From NCBI GenBank assembly GCA_022360105.1, contig JAKSDL010000186.1:1-15059 (forward strand): a stretch of 15,059 bases of DNA, given 5' to 3'. Shown here piece by piece: positions 1-7,504 of this stretch. This stretch comes from Pseudomonadota bacterium. GTDB lineage: Bacteria > SAR324 > XYD2-FULL-50-16 > JAHJRI01. Position numbers and translations under genes: made by a program. Positions within the stretch are counted from its first letter, which is position 1. Each line of letters starts with the position of its first letter. A model generated the notes under the pieces. That model was not told the DNA's origin. It saw nothing but the letters and a program-made list of their open reading frames with translations, and searched no databases.

Positions 1-1131
1 AACATATCCAAGACCGAATTACTTAAAGATTTTGAGCTTGCCATTCAATTCGATAGAAGCGCTCTTTTTGAGCATGTTTACGAAAAAGAATTTGGTTCAT
101 TTGGTGGCAACCCTTATTCGTTTTTAATAGGTGACTATGAGTTTTCCAGATCACCTCGCGATATTTCTTTGTTGCAGGATATTTCCAAAGTAGCGGCAGC
201 TGCGCACGCACCTTTCATTTCAGGTGTTCATCCCGGTTTGCTGGATATGGAGAGCTTCAATGAGCTGGGATATCCCAAAAACCTGGGACGCCTTTTTGAG
301 AGCAAGGAAATGGTTAAATGGCAGTCATTTCGAAATTCGGAAGACTCTCGTTATATTGTACTGGTTCTGCCCCAGATTTTACTTCGCCTGCCGTACGGCA
401 AGGTCAAAAGTCGATTAAATGCCGGGGCCATTCAATACGAAGAGATCGTTGAAGGGAGTAATTCAAAAAAATATTTATGGGGCAATGCCGCTTTTGCCCT
501 GGGACAGAGAATTTGTAAATCCTATGAAAACTACGGCTGGCTGGCCAGGTTTTTAGGGGTTGACGGATCGGGAGCCGGTATCGTGAGTGATCTGCCAAGC
601 CCCTACTTTGATACTCTGCCATTGCCAAAAATGTCGACCAGTGTCTTTATTTTAAATTCAGTTGAAAAAGAGCTCTCTTACCAGGGGTTGGTTTGTCTAA
701 GTCACTGTAAAATGACCTCATACGCTGCTTTTTTCAGTGCTCAAACAGTTCATCGTCAAAAAAAGTATATGAAAGCGCTCACCAATGCCAACGAACGGCT
801 TTCAGCAATGCTACCGCACATCCTGACGGCATCGAGATTTGCGCATTATCTTAAAGCGATTATGAGAGACAAAATCGGCAAATTTTCCGATAAACTGGAA
901 ATAGAGAAATATTTGAACAATTGGATTAGCCAGTATGTTTTAACCCAGACAAATGTATCTACAGAACTAAAATCGCTTCATCCGTTACAAGAGAGCAGAA
1001 TCAGGGTGTTTGATGATTCTGCTCGACCGGGGCACTACAAAATATTGTCACACATCCGGCCCCATTATCAATTGGAAGCATTGAACGCTTCCATACGTTT
1101 AGTATCAGATCTGCCGACAATCAATAATTAG
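1..1131 (+). CDS. tssC: T6SS contractile sheath large subunit TssC (VipB), 5'-truncated by window edge
   Basis: The frame is open from base 1 to the TAG at 1129-1131, giving 376 visible codons of a family usually near 490-500 residues. The N-terminal roughly 120 residues lie outside the window. TssC pairs with TssB to build the contractile sheath of the type VI secretion machine in the cytoplasm. Visible hallmarks are the region reading [15 protein letters not shown] with LIGDYEF close after it, the LRLPYG motif, and a C-terminal stretch [20 protein letters not shown] typical of TssC ends. The open frame with family-like residues upstream of codon 57 shows that the internal TTG at 169 is not the start. 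hcp follows 279 bp downstream on the same strand, the usual tssB-tssC-hcp neighbourhood. The identification is firm; only the 5' end is missing. Confidence 0.96.
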   Translation, partial: NISKTELLKDFELAIQFDRSALFEHVYEKEFGSFGGNPYSFLIGDYEFSRSPRDISLLQDISKVAAAAHAPFISGVHPGLLDMESFNELGYPKNLGRLFESKEMVKWQSFRNSEDSRYIVLVLPQILLRLPYGKVKSRLNAGAIQYEEIVEGSNSKKYLWGNAAFALGQRICKSYENYGWLARFLGVDGSGAGIVSDLPSPYFDTLPLPKMSTSVFILNSVEKELSYQGLVCLSHCKMTSYAAFFSAQTVHRQKKYMKALTNANERLSAMLPHILTASRFAHYLKAIMRDKIGKFSDKLEIEKYLNNWISQYVLTQTNVSTELKSLHPLQESRIRVFDDSARPGHYKILSHIRPHYQLEALNASIRLVSDLPTINN

Positions 1132-1281
1132 TGCCTGAATGAAATATGAATAAACAATTCAGTAGCTTAAGCGCATTTAAAAGGAATCGATTTAAGGAAT
1201 AGAGTGCTGTCAGCGATCAGCTGGAAAAATAGAAAAATTAAACATCTACCTGCTAAACGCTGAAAACATTTACCTTCTTTG

Positions 1282-1321
1282 TGAAATTCTACTCTTGAAG
1301 CTAATGCTTATTAGAATTTCA
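1282..1321. promoter_or_regulatory. Inverted repeat in the tssC-hcp gap (10-bp stem, nested hairpin)
   Basis: The arms TGAAATTCTA (1282-1291) and TAGAATTTCA (1312-1321) are perfectly complementary. Inside the loop a second small hairpin, AAGC-TAAT-GCTT (1298-1309), can form. The stem is AU-rich and has only a weak downstream T-run, so it is not a clear Rho-independent terminator. It could stabilise or process the transcript between tssC and hcp, whose product is usually needed in much greater amount. The function is inferred. Confidence 0.5.
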
Positions 1322-1331
1322 TGTGTTTTCG

Positions 1332-1363
1332 ATCAGTCACTATTTGATTTAACAGTGACTGAT
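1332..1363. promoter_or_regulatory. Second inverted repeat upstream of hcp (10-bp perfect stem)
   Basis: ATCAGTCACT (1332-1341) and AGTGACTGAT (1354-1363) form a perfect 10-bp stem with a 12-nt loop. The stem ends 47 nt before the hcp ATG, and no U-tract follows. It could be a 5' mRNA-stabilising hairpin at a processing point for hcp, or an operator. The structure is seen directly; the role is inferred. Confidence 0.5.
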
Positions 1364-1410
1364 GAATAGCGAATTACCCGTGTTATCGACAACCAAATCA
1401 GGAGAATATT

Positions 1411-1875
1411 ATGGGATATAATTATACGCTTAGTTTATCCGGCATTCGAGGAGAAAGTGTTCACGAAAAGCATGAGGGAGAAATCGATGTGGATCAGGTC
1501 ATTCAAGACTATGAAGCCCCCAGTGAACTGGATAAAATTACCTTGTTGGACAGATCCAACATCAAACCTGCAGTCAACTGTGAGGGATTGACAGTCATTT
1601 CCAAGTACGATGAGAGCACCCCGAATCTGCTGGGTTTTCTGACGGAAGGAAAGCAGATTGATGAAGGAAAAATCTCCTGTTTCAGCGCTGACAACCAGGT
1701 GTTTCTAACTATTGATCTCAAGCAGTTAATTGTCAGAAAAGTCAGAACTCACCTTCACCAGGAAAAAGCGGGTGTGGAAGTAAATTTTTCATATGCCGAG
1801 ATAAATCACACCTATACTCCTGAAGGTGCCAAGAAGGCTCTCTTCAATTATAAGAAAGAGATTCCATTTGCCTAA
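1411..1875 (+). CDS. hcp: T6SS tube protein Hcp (TssD)
   Basis: Encodes 154 residues, close to the usual Hcp length of about 160. Hcp hexamers stack into the inner tube that the sheath pushes into a target cell, and they also carry effectors. The N-terminus has the family pattern GIRGES at residues 11-16 followed by HEGEIDV at 21-27, matching the Hcp core G-I-x-G-E-S...H-x-G-x-I-x-V. The remainder is beta-rich and has no signal peptide, as expected for a protein exported by the T6SS itself. The start is supported by AGGAGAA about 6 nt before the ATG. It lies 279 bp behind tssC on the same strand, and two hairpins in that gap may set its expression apart from the sheath genes. An effector-bearing extension is absent, so this is the structural form. 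Confidence 0.88.
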   Translation: MGYNYTLSLSGIRGESVHEKHEGEIDVDQVIQDYEAPSELDKITLLDRSNIKPAVNCEGLTVISKYDESTPNLLGFLTEGKQIDEGKISCFSADNQVFLTIDLKQLIVRKVRTHLHQEKAGVEVNFSYAEINHTYTPEGAKKALFNYKKEIPFA

Positions 1876-1887
1876 CATCCAGATTTT

Positions 1888-2043
1888 TCATATGGTATTG
1901 CTCATCATGTAATCGATTGTATCGCTCTGGGCATAACTCTTTATCCCCGATAAACCGGAGCCATACCCAAAGCTCTCAATAAAGCGGGAGATACAATCTA
2001 TTACTTCCGGATTCTCTTCGGCAAATTCTGCAGAGACAAGAAG
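1888..2043 (-). pseudogene. Possible 3' remnant of a lost gene, antisense to the hcp-nnrU gap
   Basis: On the minus strand 51 sense codons run between two stops and read like protein: it begins LLVSAEFAEENPEVID and ends DYMMSNTI before TGA at 1890-1888. No start codon or ribosome binding site lies in the open part, and nnrU follows on the other strand, so if this was a gene its front half is gone. The xxF-A-x-x-N-P-E-V-I pattern vaguely recalls C-terminal parts of ABC substrate-binding proteins, but I do not recognise the family. A 51-codon open stretch is not rare by chance, so this rests on composition only. The same span has 9-bp complementary arms (1915-1923 and 1990-1998). Confidence 0.22.
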
Positions 2044-2065
2044 TCAATTATCAAATGAGGTCAAA

Positions 2066-2743
2066 ATGAGTTTTTGGATGGTTTTATTGGGATGGATACT
2101 ATTTGCAGGCACACATATCGGTTTAAGCGCTGAACCTTTTCGGGGAAAACTGGTATCAAAACTGGGCGAAAAAGGTTTTCAGGGTTTTTATTCGCTAATA
2201 GCACTCGCGACCTTTGCCTTTTTGATTACCGCTTTTGTTTTAACGGACAGTGGCCATGAGGTATTCACTGTTGCCGCATCAGCTCCCTGGATGACCCATC
2301 TTTGTAATCTGATTATGTTGTTCGCCTTTATCCTCTTCTGCTGCGGTTTCGCCAACCCTTCTCCCATGGGAATGGCTCCTGTCAAAACCGAAGCTGTTGG
2401 CGTTATCCGTATTACCCGCCATCCAATGAACATGTCATTCGCTTTGTTCGGTCTCGCCCATCTCCTCACAAATCGTTCACTGGAAGAATGGATATTCTAT
2501 TCCGGGTTTCTGGTTTATGGAGTATTGGGATCCATGCATCAGGATAGAAAAAAAGCACGTCAAGGAGGCATCAACTTCCAATCGTTCGTTGAAAGCACTG
2601 CTATCATTCCGTTTGCCGCCATTATCACAAGAAAACAGCCCTTAAAACTCAGGGAAATCAGCAAAAAAGGACTTTTGATTGCTGTTGTTGTGACTATTGT
2701 TGCTCGTGTGTTGCATCCGTCGGTGAGGGGTGGGTTGTTTTGA
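2066..2743 (+). CDS. NnrU-family integral membrane protein
   Basis: Encodes 225 residues with about six hydrophobic segments (starting at residues 1-20, 40-60, 75-95, 120-135, 140-155 and 200-215). NnrU-domain proteins sit in the cytoplasmic membrane. The founding member lies in nitrite/nitric-oxide reduction clusters, and a plant relative (Z-ISO) is a haem-dependent carotene isomerase. The central signature here is R-I-T-R-H-P-M-N near residues 114-121, followed by a second conserved block around S-M-H-Q-D-R-K. The start is backed by GAGGT five bases before the ATG. No nitrogen-oxide or carotenoid genes are in the window, so the substrate or partner cannot be told. It stands alone, followed 8 bp later by the hairpin of a small transposase unit. 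Confidence 0.82.
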   Translation: MSFWMVLLGWILFAGTHIGLSAEPFRGKLVSKLGEKGFQGFYSLIALATFAFLITAFVLTDSGHEVFTVAASAPWMTHLCNLIMLFAFILFCCGFANPSPMGMAPVKTEAVGVIRITRHPMNMSFALFGLAHLLTNRSLEEWIFYSGFLVYGVLGSMHQDRKKARQGGINFQSFVESTAIIPFAAIITRKQPLKLREISKKGLLIAVVVTIVARVLHPSVRGGLF

Positions 2744-2751
2744 GACATTGA

Positions 2752-2764
2752 GCTCTGAAAGAGC
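2752..2764. repeat. Left REP-like hairpin of the transposase unit
   Basis: A perfect 5-bp stem GCTCT/AGAGC with loop GAA, followed at once by GATTC. It begins 9 bases after the nnrU stop and 19 bases before the transposase TTG, so it may also lie in the transposase mRNA leader and affect translation. The same hairpin-GATTC layout recurs downstream of the gene. Confidence 0.55.
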
Positions 2765-2782
2765 GATTCATAATGGATATAA

Positions 2783-3223
2783 TTGGCACAGTCGTTAAGT
2801 AGAGTGATTCTTCATATTGTCTTCAGTACTGAAAACAGATTACCCATTATTAATAGCAGTATACAAGAAAGGCTGCATGCATACATTGCTACAATCGCAA
2901 GAGATCTAGGCTCCTACTGCTTTAAAGTCGGAGGCACATTTGATCATGTTCATTTAGCTTGCACTCTGCCTCGCACCATTAGCCAAAGTGAATTCATCAA
3001 AAAAGTAAAAATCACTAGCTCAAAATGGATCAAAAGCCAAGGAGTTCGGAGGTTTTCCTGGCAAAATGGCTACGGAGTGTTTTCAATTGGACAATCACAA
3101 TTGGAGAGTTTGGTGCAATATGTCAGTGAACAAGAAAATCACCATAAGGCAAAACCATTTCAAGAAGAATTAGAAGAGATCCTCAAAAGATACAAGATCG
3201 AGTATAATACCAACTACCTCTGA
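2783..3223 (+). CDS. REP-associated tyrosine transposase / IS200-like Y1 transposase
   Basis: Encodes 146 residues of a single-domain HUH (Y1_Tnp) enzyme that cuts and rejoins single-stranded DNA at hairpins. The start is TTG at 2783. The resulting N-terminus MAQSLSRVILHIVFST matches the usual MAQSL...H-x-x-F-S-T opening of this family, and there is no in-frame ATG nearby. The metal-binding motif is H55-V-H57 within F-D-H-V-H-L. The probable catalytic tyrosine is Y113 in V-Q-Y-V-S-E-Q-E-N-H-H-K. All catalytic residues and the full length are present, so it may be active, although the TTG start and weak ribosome binding site imply low expression. Hairpins flank the gene on both sides. Whether it is a true RAYT serving many genomic REPs or a minimal IS200 copy depends on copy number. 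Confidence 0.88.
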   Translation: MAQSLSRVILHIVFSTENRLPIINSSIQERLHAYIATIARDLGSYCFKVGGTFDHVHLACTLPRTISQSEFIKKVKITSSKWIKSQGVRRFSWQNGYGVFSIGQSQLESLVQYVSEQENHHKAKPFQEELEEILKRYKIEYNTNYL

Positions 3224-3244
3224 TTCTGGTTTTAATTAGTTGAA

Positions 3245-3327
3245 GCACTCCTTCAGAGTGCGATTCTATTCTTTCAATCAACCCAGGGTTAGCACCCTGG
3301 GCTTTGATGAAACAACCTTTCAGGTTG
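3245..3327. repeat. Right-hand array of three REP-like hairpins
   Basis: Three perfect stem-loops lie within 83 bp. They are GCACTC-cttca-GAGTGC (3245-3261, followed by GATTC), CCCAGGGT-tagc-ACCCTGGG (3282-3301), and CAACCT-ttc-AGGTTG (3313-3327). The CCCAGGGT/ACCCTGGG type of palindrome is familiar to me from REP-like sequences near Y1 transposases in Bacteroidota-like genomes. The array starts 21 bases after the transposase stop and could also stop its transcript. Confidence 0.65.
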
Positions 3328-3458
3328 CCTTCATAGTACTGATTCCACTAGAACAATCGTATTCTTAACAAACAAACCGCAATTAAAAGAAGGAATAATC
3401 AATTGTCAACAATTAATAATCAACCAGTGAAAAACTGCTAGATATCTCTTTCCTCTCC

Positions 3459-4181
3459 ATGCCTCCCAACACCACTTTTCATTTCAAACAGTTCACTATC
3501 AATCAAGATCGCTGTGCGATGAAGGTCACTTCTGATGCTTGTATTTTTGGAGCTTGGATTGAACTGCAGCAGAATTCCAGGGTGCTCGATGTTGGGACTG
3601 GGACGGGACTATTATCACTAATGGCGGCACAGAAGTGTGACTTGGTAATTGATGCGGTGGAAATCGATGTTGATGCCGCAGAACAAGCGAGAGAAAACGT
3701 CGCTGAGTCGCCCTGGAAAGAACGAATCACAGTGATAAACAGATCCTTGCAGAAACACGCTGCAATAAAGGAAATGGAGGGCGCTTATGACACTATTATC
3801 TGTAACCCTCCGTTCTACGATCAGAAGCGAAAGCCTCAAGACTACAGAAAACGGATCGCCTGGCACTCTGAGCGATTGAACCTGGATCACTTAGTCAAGG
3901 CAGTTGATCACCTGATGAGTGGCTCCGGTTCACTATTTTTGCTAATCCCCTTTCCTGTGAAAAATAAACTTGAACAGATTTGCGAAACAAAAAACCTGTA
4001 TCCTCGCAAACTATGCGGACTATGCTCTTTTGAAAACCGACCGCCTCACAGGTTGATGGCAGAGTTTACACGATTTCAGCAATCACCCGAACTATCTGAA
4101 TTGATAGTGTATCAAACGAAAAATGAGTATTCTTTAGACTGCAAACGTCTGCTTTGTTCTTTTTTTGCTTCACTTCCCTGA
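3459..4181 (+). CDS. trmN6: tRNA1(Val) (adenine(37)-N6)-methyltransferase, TrmN6/YfiC family
   Basis: Encodes 240 residues of a SAM-dependent N6-adenine methyltransferase. The family methylates A37 next to the anticodon of tRNA1(Val) in the cytoplasm. The N-terminus carries the family opening F-x-F-K-Q-F-T-I-x-Q-D-R-C-A-M-K-V-T at residues 7-24 and GAW at 31-33. SAM motif I is VLDVGTGTG at 42-50, the acidic ribose-binding residue follows at EID (68-70), and the catalytic NPPFY motif is at 116-120. The ATG at 3459 has no clear Shine-Dalgarno sequence (TTTCCTCTCC precedes it), but it gives the family N-terminus exactly. It stands alone and converges on the membrane nuclease gene with 35 bp between stops and no obvious terminator. 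Similar class I methyltransferases exist, but the Q-D-R-C-A-M-K-V signature is specific. Confidence 0.9.
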   Translation: MPPNTTFHFKQFTINQDRCAMKVTSDACIFGAWIELQQNSRVLDVGTGTGLLSLMAAQKCDLVIDAVEIDVDAAEQARENVAESPWKERITVINRSLQKHAAIKEMEGAYDTIICNPPFYDQKRKPQDYRKRIAWHSERLNLDHLVKAVDHLMSGSGSLFLLIPFPVKNKLEQICETKNLYPRKLCGLCSFENRPPHRLMAEFTRFQQSPELSELIVYQTKNEYSLDCKRLLCSFFASLP

Positions 4182-4216
4182 GTATACTTTAGGCAGGAAT
4201 TATTGGCAGGTACTGC

Positions 4217-6229
4217 TTAATTGATTTGTATGTCAGTAACCAATGCCGGGTGATCTGAGTGATCGCTTTGAATGAATCGACTGGAGGAGATTTTTAATTC
4301 CGGAGAGACAAAAATGTGATCGATGCGATCATCTTTTTCTTTTCCAGGTTGAGAGGCCTCCACCTCCAATGACTGCTGATGCACCAACCATGAATCCGAA
4401 AGAGTGGAAGTCGTTAGATAATATTGTTCTGAGTCGGGATTAAAATTAAAATCCCCCAATAGTATTATATTTTTCTTTTTTGCCAGCAAATCCAGAATAG
4501 CCTTTTGCTGGACCATGTCGCCATCATTTCCCAAGTGTGTTGCATATATATTAATAATTTGATCACCCACCTTTAGTTTTCCCTGGATTGTAGCTGTCTG
4601 TTCTCCTTCGCTGTACATAAAGAAGGTGCGAGGAGTTACAATCGGAAACCTGGAAAGCAGAGCAATTCCAAATGTTCCGGCAACTGGTGTAGGTCCGTTA
4701 TAAGAGTACATATTTAGTTTATCAGCATAATAACGGACGATATCTGAGTTTCCACCTGCCACCCGGACCGAATCTGTCTCTTGCAGGGCAAGAATATCGG
4801 GATTCACAGATTTGATCAGCTCCAATTGTTCCAGATAGCTTTTTTTACCGAATTTGTTGTATCCCTGTTGTATGTTATAGGTCATCACCTTCAAGGATTT
4901 TTGCGAAGCGGCATCTGCACTGATTGGTTTGGATTCGGGGATTCCAAACAGTATCACACAGGTTAAAACTGTAAATAATAACCCCAGCATGAATCTGTCC
5001 CTGCTGCTAAAACGAATTCCACGATCACGAGTCAGCTCATGTCTGCTGGCTATCACTGGGATTAACATTCCCAGGCAAGCCAAAAAGATAACAAACCAAA
5101 GTTTGTCCCGGAAAAAAGGACCTACAACAGGCACATAATCATATGTTGTCAAAAACACATGTGAGAATATTAGCATCAGAAAAATAGCACAGGCAGAAAA
5201 GAATCCAAACCCGACTCGTGCGATGCTTACAGAGGTTTTAATAATTTGGGCTGAAAAAACCGATACGTTAACAAAGAATACAGGCGAAAGGAAAAGAATA
5301 ATGTATAAAAGCACTTGATCAACCGTGGTGATCGACTCTGCAAAGTAAGGGTATCCACTTTCCTGAACCGGAAACGAAGGCTGCAATCTTATGATAAAAG
5401 CGAGCAAGAACACGATGAAGACAAAATTCCAAAGAAAAAGGACAGGCTTAATGAGAGACGATTCAGGATTTGGATTCAAGAGCTTATTCACTGCATAGAT
5501 TATAATGGCCAATACCTGGAAAGCAGTGATCATTGAATAGTCTCCTTCCACCCATCGGGTAACAACAGCGGGACTGGCAAAAATGAAATACACAAGGGCC
5601 ACCACCGAAAAAAGGCCCAGGGCTGGCAAAAACACATTTGGTCTATCGGATTTCTTCCCAAAAATTTGCCTGTTGCGGCTTTTAGAAGCGCTATCCCCAC
5701 CCAGCACAACGATCGGAAGCACTATAAAGGCAATACCTGCCAAAACCCACCCTATCCACTTGTATGGACCATACAAAGTGATGTCAATTGATGAATTCAA
5801 GGTTTTAAAAGTGATCAGCAATAAAACAGCCAATGAAAATCCAATCCCGAACGAAACACCTTTTGTATTGCGATTGGAATCTTTGATAAAATGCAGATGG
5901 GAAGGGAAGAAGAGAAGAAAACAGGCAACCCCAAGACCTGCAAATACAATGTTGTATCCAGGTGAGGCAGACGCCCCCAGAATCCGAAACAGGATTGTCA
6001 GTTCCCCAAAAATCAGAATAAACAAGGGAGACAGACGCTGACCGAACACCACTAAAAGTATTGATGACAACAGGAAAAGCGAAGCAAAGATACTCTGGTT
6101 GACCGATAAGGTCATTAAACTACTGGCAAAAATGCCCTGGATAAGTTCCGAGAGGAGCTGGAGGAAAAAAAGCGACATCAGCCCGATGAGCACGATAACT
6201 AAAAACCGTCTTTCTCTTGCCTGTTGCAT
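4217..6229 (-). CDS. Polytopic membrane protein fused to an endonuclease/exonuclease/phosphatase domain
   Basis: Encodes 670 residues. Residues 1 to about 430 hold roughly eleven hydrophobic helices. Residues 445-670 form an EEP (DNase I/Mg-dependent phosphodiesterase) domain. All core motifs are present: YN at 451-452, the metal-binding E484 in LQET, THLG with H565 at 565, GDFNFN at 592-597 with D593 and N595, RIDH at 635-638, and the catalytic SDHP with H660. The domain should be active and sits just after the last helix, probably on the outer face of the membrane. Similar fusions are thought to act on lipids or phosphoesters, as in sphingomyelinase-like or CWH43-related proteins, but the substrate here is unknown. 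The ATG is preceded by GGAG seven bases upstream. It is monocistronic by position, with 261 bp separating it from tupC. Confidence 0.82.
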   Translation of the reverse strand: MQQARERRFLVIVLIGLMSLFFLQLLSELIQGIFASSLMTLSVNQSIFASLFLLSSILLVVFGQRLSPLFILIFGELTILFRILGASASPGYNIVFAGLGVACFLLFFPSHLHFIKDSNRNTKGVSFGIGFSLAVLLLITFKTLNSSIDITLYGPYKWIGWVLAGIAFIVLPIVVLGGDSASKSRNRQIFGKKSDRPNVFLPALGLFSVVALVYFIFASPAVVTRWVEGDYSMITAFQVLAIIIYAVNKLLNPNPESSLIKPVLFLWNFVFIVFLLAFIIRLQPSFPVQESGYPYFAESITTVDQVLLYIILFLSPVFFVNVSVFSAQIIKTSVSIARVGFGFFSACAIFLMLIFSHVFLTTYDYVPVVGPFFRDKLWFVIFLACLGMLIPVIASRHELTRDRGIRFSSRDRFMLGLLFTVLTCVILFGIPESKPISADAASQKSLKVMTYNIQQGYNKFGKKSYLEQLELIKSVNPDILALQETDSVRVAGGNSDIVRYYADKLNMYSYNGPTPVAGTFGIALLSRFPIVTPRTFFMYSEGEQTATIQGKLKVGDQIINIYATHLGNDGDMVQQKAILDLLAKKKNIILLGDFNFNPDSEQYYLTTSTLSDSWLVHQQSLEVEASQPGKEKDDRIDHIFVSPELKISSSRFIQSDHSDHPALVTDIQIN

Positions 6230-6490
6230 ACCTCAACTCCTGGGATCTCTCCCATTTTTATGATGATCGTTTTTGTGAAGGTGACATTATGTTTGGCAAA
6301 GCATTCTGTTTAAATACTAAAATGTTTGACGCTGATTTGCCAGTATACTCTTTGTTTTCATTGAATTAGTTCCTATCATCTTTAAAAGCGAAATGGTAGG
6401 GAGAATTCCGGTCAAAACATTAGAAAAATTGAGATTGAGGTGAAACAAGAGGTTGGCTTTTGACAGTTTCGATTAAACAGTTAGATAGAC

Positions 6491-7504
6491 TTAATCGATC
6501 AATGATACTGCTGACTCGGGTATGGTGAGAAGAACCTGTTCACCAACCAGTGGTTGAAGCTTTTTATAAGTGCCCTGCGGCATAACCACGGTAAGTCGGA
6601 CACCACAAGAAATAGCCATGCGGATTGATCCTCCATCCTGGCTTAGACGTGTTATCGTCCCCTCAACACCAGGGGAGTTTTTTTCATCACTGTTTAACGC
6701 AGTTATTTGGACAGCCTGCGGGTCAATGCGAAATCTGCCGTTGGCTGTTGAATTGCTCATACCGTTTTGCAGAGTTTGATAGTCACGGATAGAATCCATT
6801 AGTGGGGTGTCATCCTTCAGCAGGTGACGCGGGAATATATTTTCATATGAGTGTCTGCTTGTTTTACCCTGTTCCAGGAAGATTCGGTGTTGCGGAAGAG
6901 AGGCAGCCTGTCTTTTATCGTGGGAGGTAAAAATCAACGTGATTTTTTTCTCTTGATTAATCTCCTTTAACAGGCGACTTATCTTAAGCTGATTTTCCAG
7001 ATCCACACTGGCTGTAGGTTCATCACAGAGAATTACTTCAGGAGAAAGCACCATGGCCCTTGCAAGTACTGCCCTTTGCGTTTCCCCGCCTGATAATTTG
7101 TGGGCAGGAGCCTGTTCCAGATGACGCAGTCCTACCATTTCCAGGGCCTCTTCAATTAGCTTTCGTCGTTGCGATTTGCCAATTTTCCTGATTTTAAGTC
7201 CAAACTCAAGGTTTTTAAATACGGTGGTTGTAAACAAAATGGGATTTTGGTTCACCATAACGACCTTTTTGCGTAGTGGCTGCAAAATCCTTTCATTAAA
7301 CGATATTGAATTTCCCTTAAAGTATAGGTGCCCACCGGACGGCTTATCCAAAAAACCCAGGATATTGAGCAGGGTGGTTTTTCCTGAACCGTTTGGTCCC
7401 AACAGTGCGTAAATAAAGCCTTGTTCGATTTCGAGATAATCAATATCGAGTACGTTTTTTTCGTTGAAGCTTTTTTCCAGCTTTTGTAAAGAGTAAAGAA
7501 TCAT
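6491..7504 (-). CDS. tupC: Tungstate ABC transporter ATP-binding protein TupC
   Basis: Encodes 337 residues: an ABC ATPase domain (1 to about 240) plus a C-terminal TOBE-type oxyanion-binding domain (about 265-335). It energises tungstate uptake at the inner face of the membrane. Visible motifs are Walker A GPNGSGKTT at 36-44, the Q-loop Q86, signature LSGGETQ at 137-143, Walker B VILCDEP at 157-163, and the switch H195 in TSHD. The TOBE domain may sense intracellular tungstate or molybdate and shut the pump, as in ModC. The ATG overlaps the TupB stop as ATGA, with GAGG about 7 nt upstream inside tupB, so the two are translationally coupled. Tungstate rather than molybdate is chosen because of the partner TupA, since the ATPase alone would not distinguish them. 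Confidence 0.9.
   Translation of the reverse strand: MILYSLQKLEKSFNEKNVLDIDYLEIEQGFIYALLGPNGSGKTTLLNILGFLDKPSGGHLYFKGNSISFNERILQPLRKKVVMVNQNPILFTTTVFKNLEFGLKIRKIGKSQRRKLIEEALEMVGLRHLEQAPAHKLSGGETQRAVLARAMVLSPEVILCDEPTASVDLENQLKISRLLKEINQEKKITLIFTSHDKRQAASLPQHRIFLEQGKTSRHSYENIFPRHLLKDDTPLMDSIRDYQTLQNGMSNSTANGRFRIDPQAVQITALNSDEKNSPGVEGTITRLSQDGGSIRMAISCGVRLTVVMPQGTYKKLQPLVGEQVLLTIPESAVSLID

Larger units (their letters stand above)
2752..3327 (+). mobile_element. REP-associated / IS200-like single-domain transposase unit with flanking hairpins
   Basis: A Y1 transposase gene (2783-3223) is flanked on both sides by short perfect hairpins. On the left, GCTCT-gaa-AGAGC is followed by GATTC (2752-2769). 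On the right, GCACTC-cttca-GAGTGC is followed by GATTC (3245-3266), with two further hairpins to 3327. Hairpin ends plus an HUH/Y1 enzyme, without terminal inverted repeats or target duplication, is the plan of IS200/IS605 elements and of RAYT genes with their REP sequences. The shared hairpin-GATTC arrangement on both sides suggests these are the enzyme's recognition sites. Exact borders are not determined. Confidence 0.65.

Noticed and set aside
5583..6041. 152-codon plus-strand ORF inside the membrane nuclease gene
   Set aside because: It is antisense to a well-supported 670-residue protein and rich in K, R and P, as expected of a shadow of hydrophobic codons.
6372..6400. Imperfect 8-bp stem (CCTATCAT/ATGGTAGG) as a terminator for tupC
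   Set aside because: In the tupC direction it contains a C-A mismatch and has no U-tract, and it lies over 90 bases beyond the stop.
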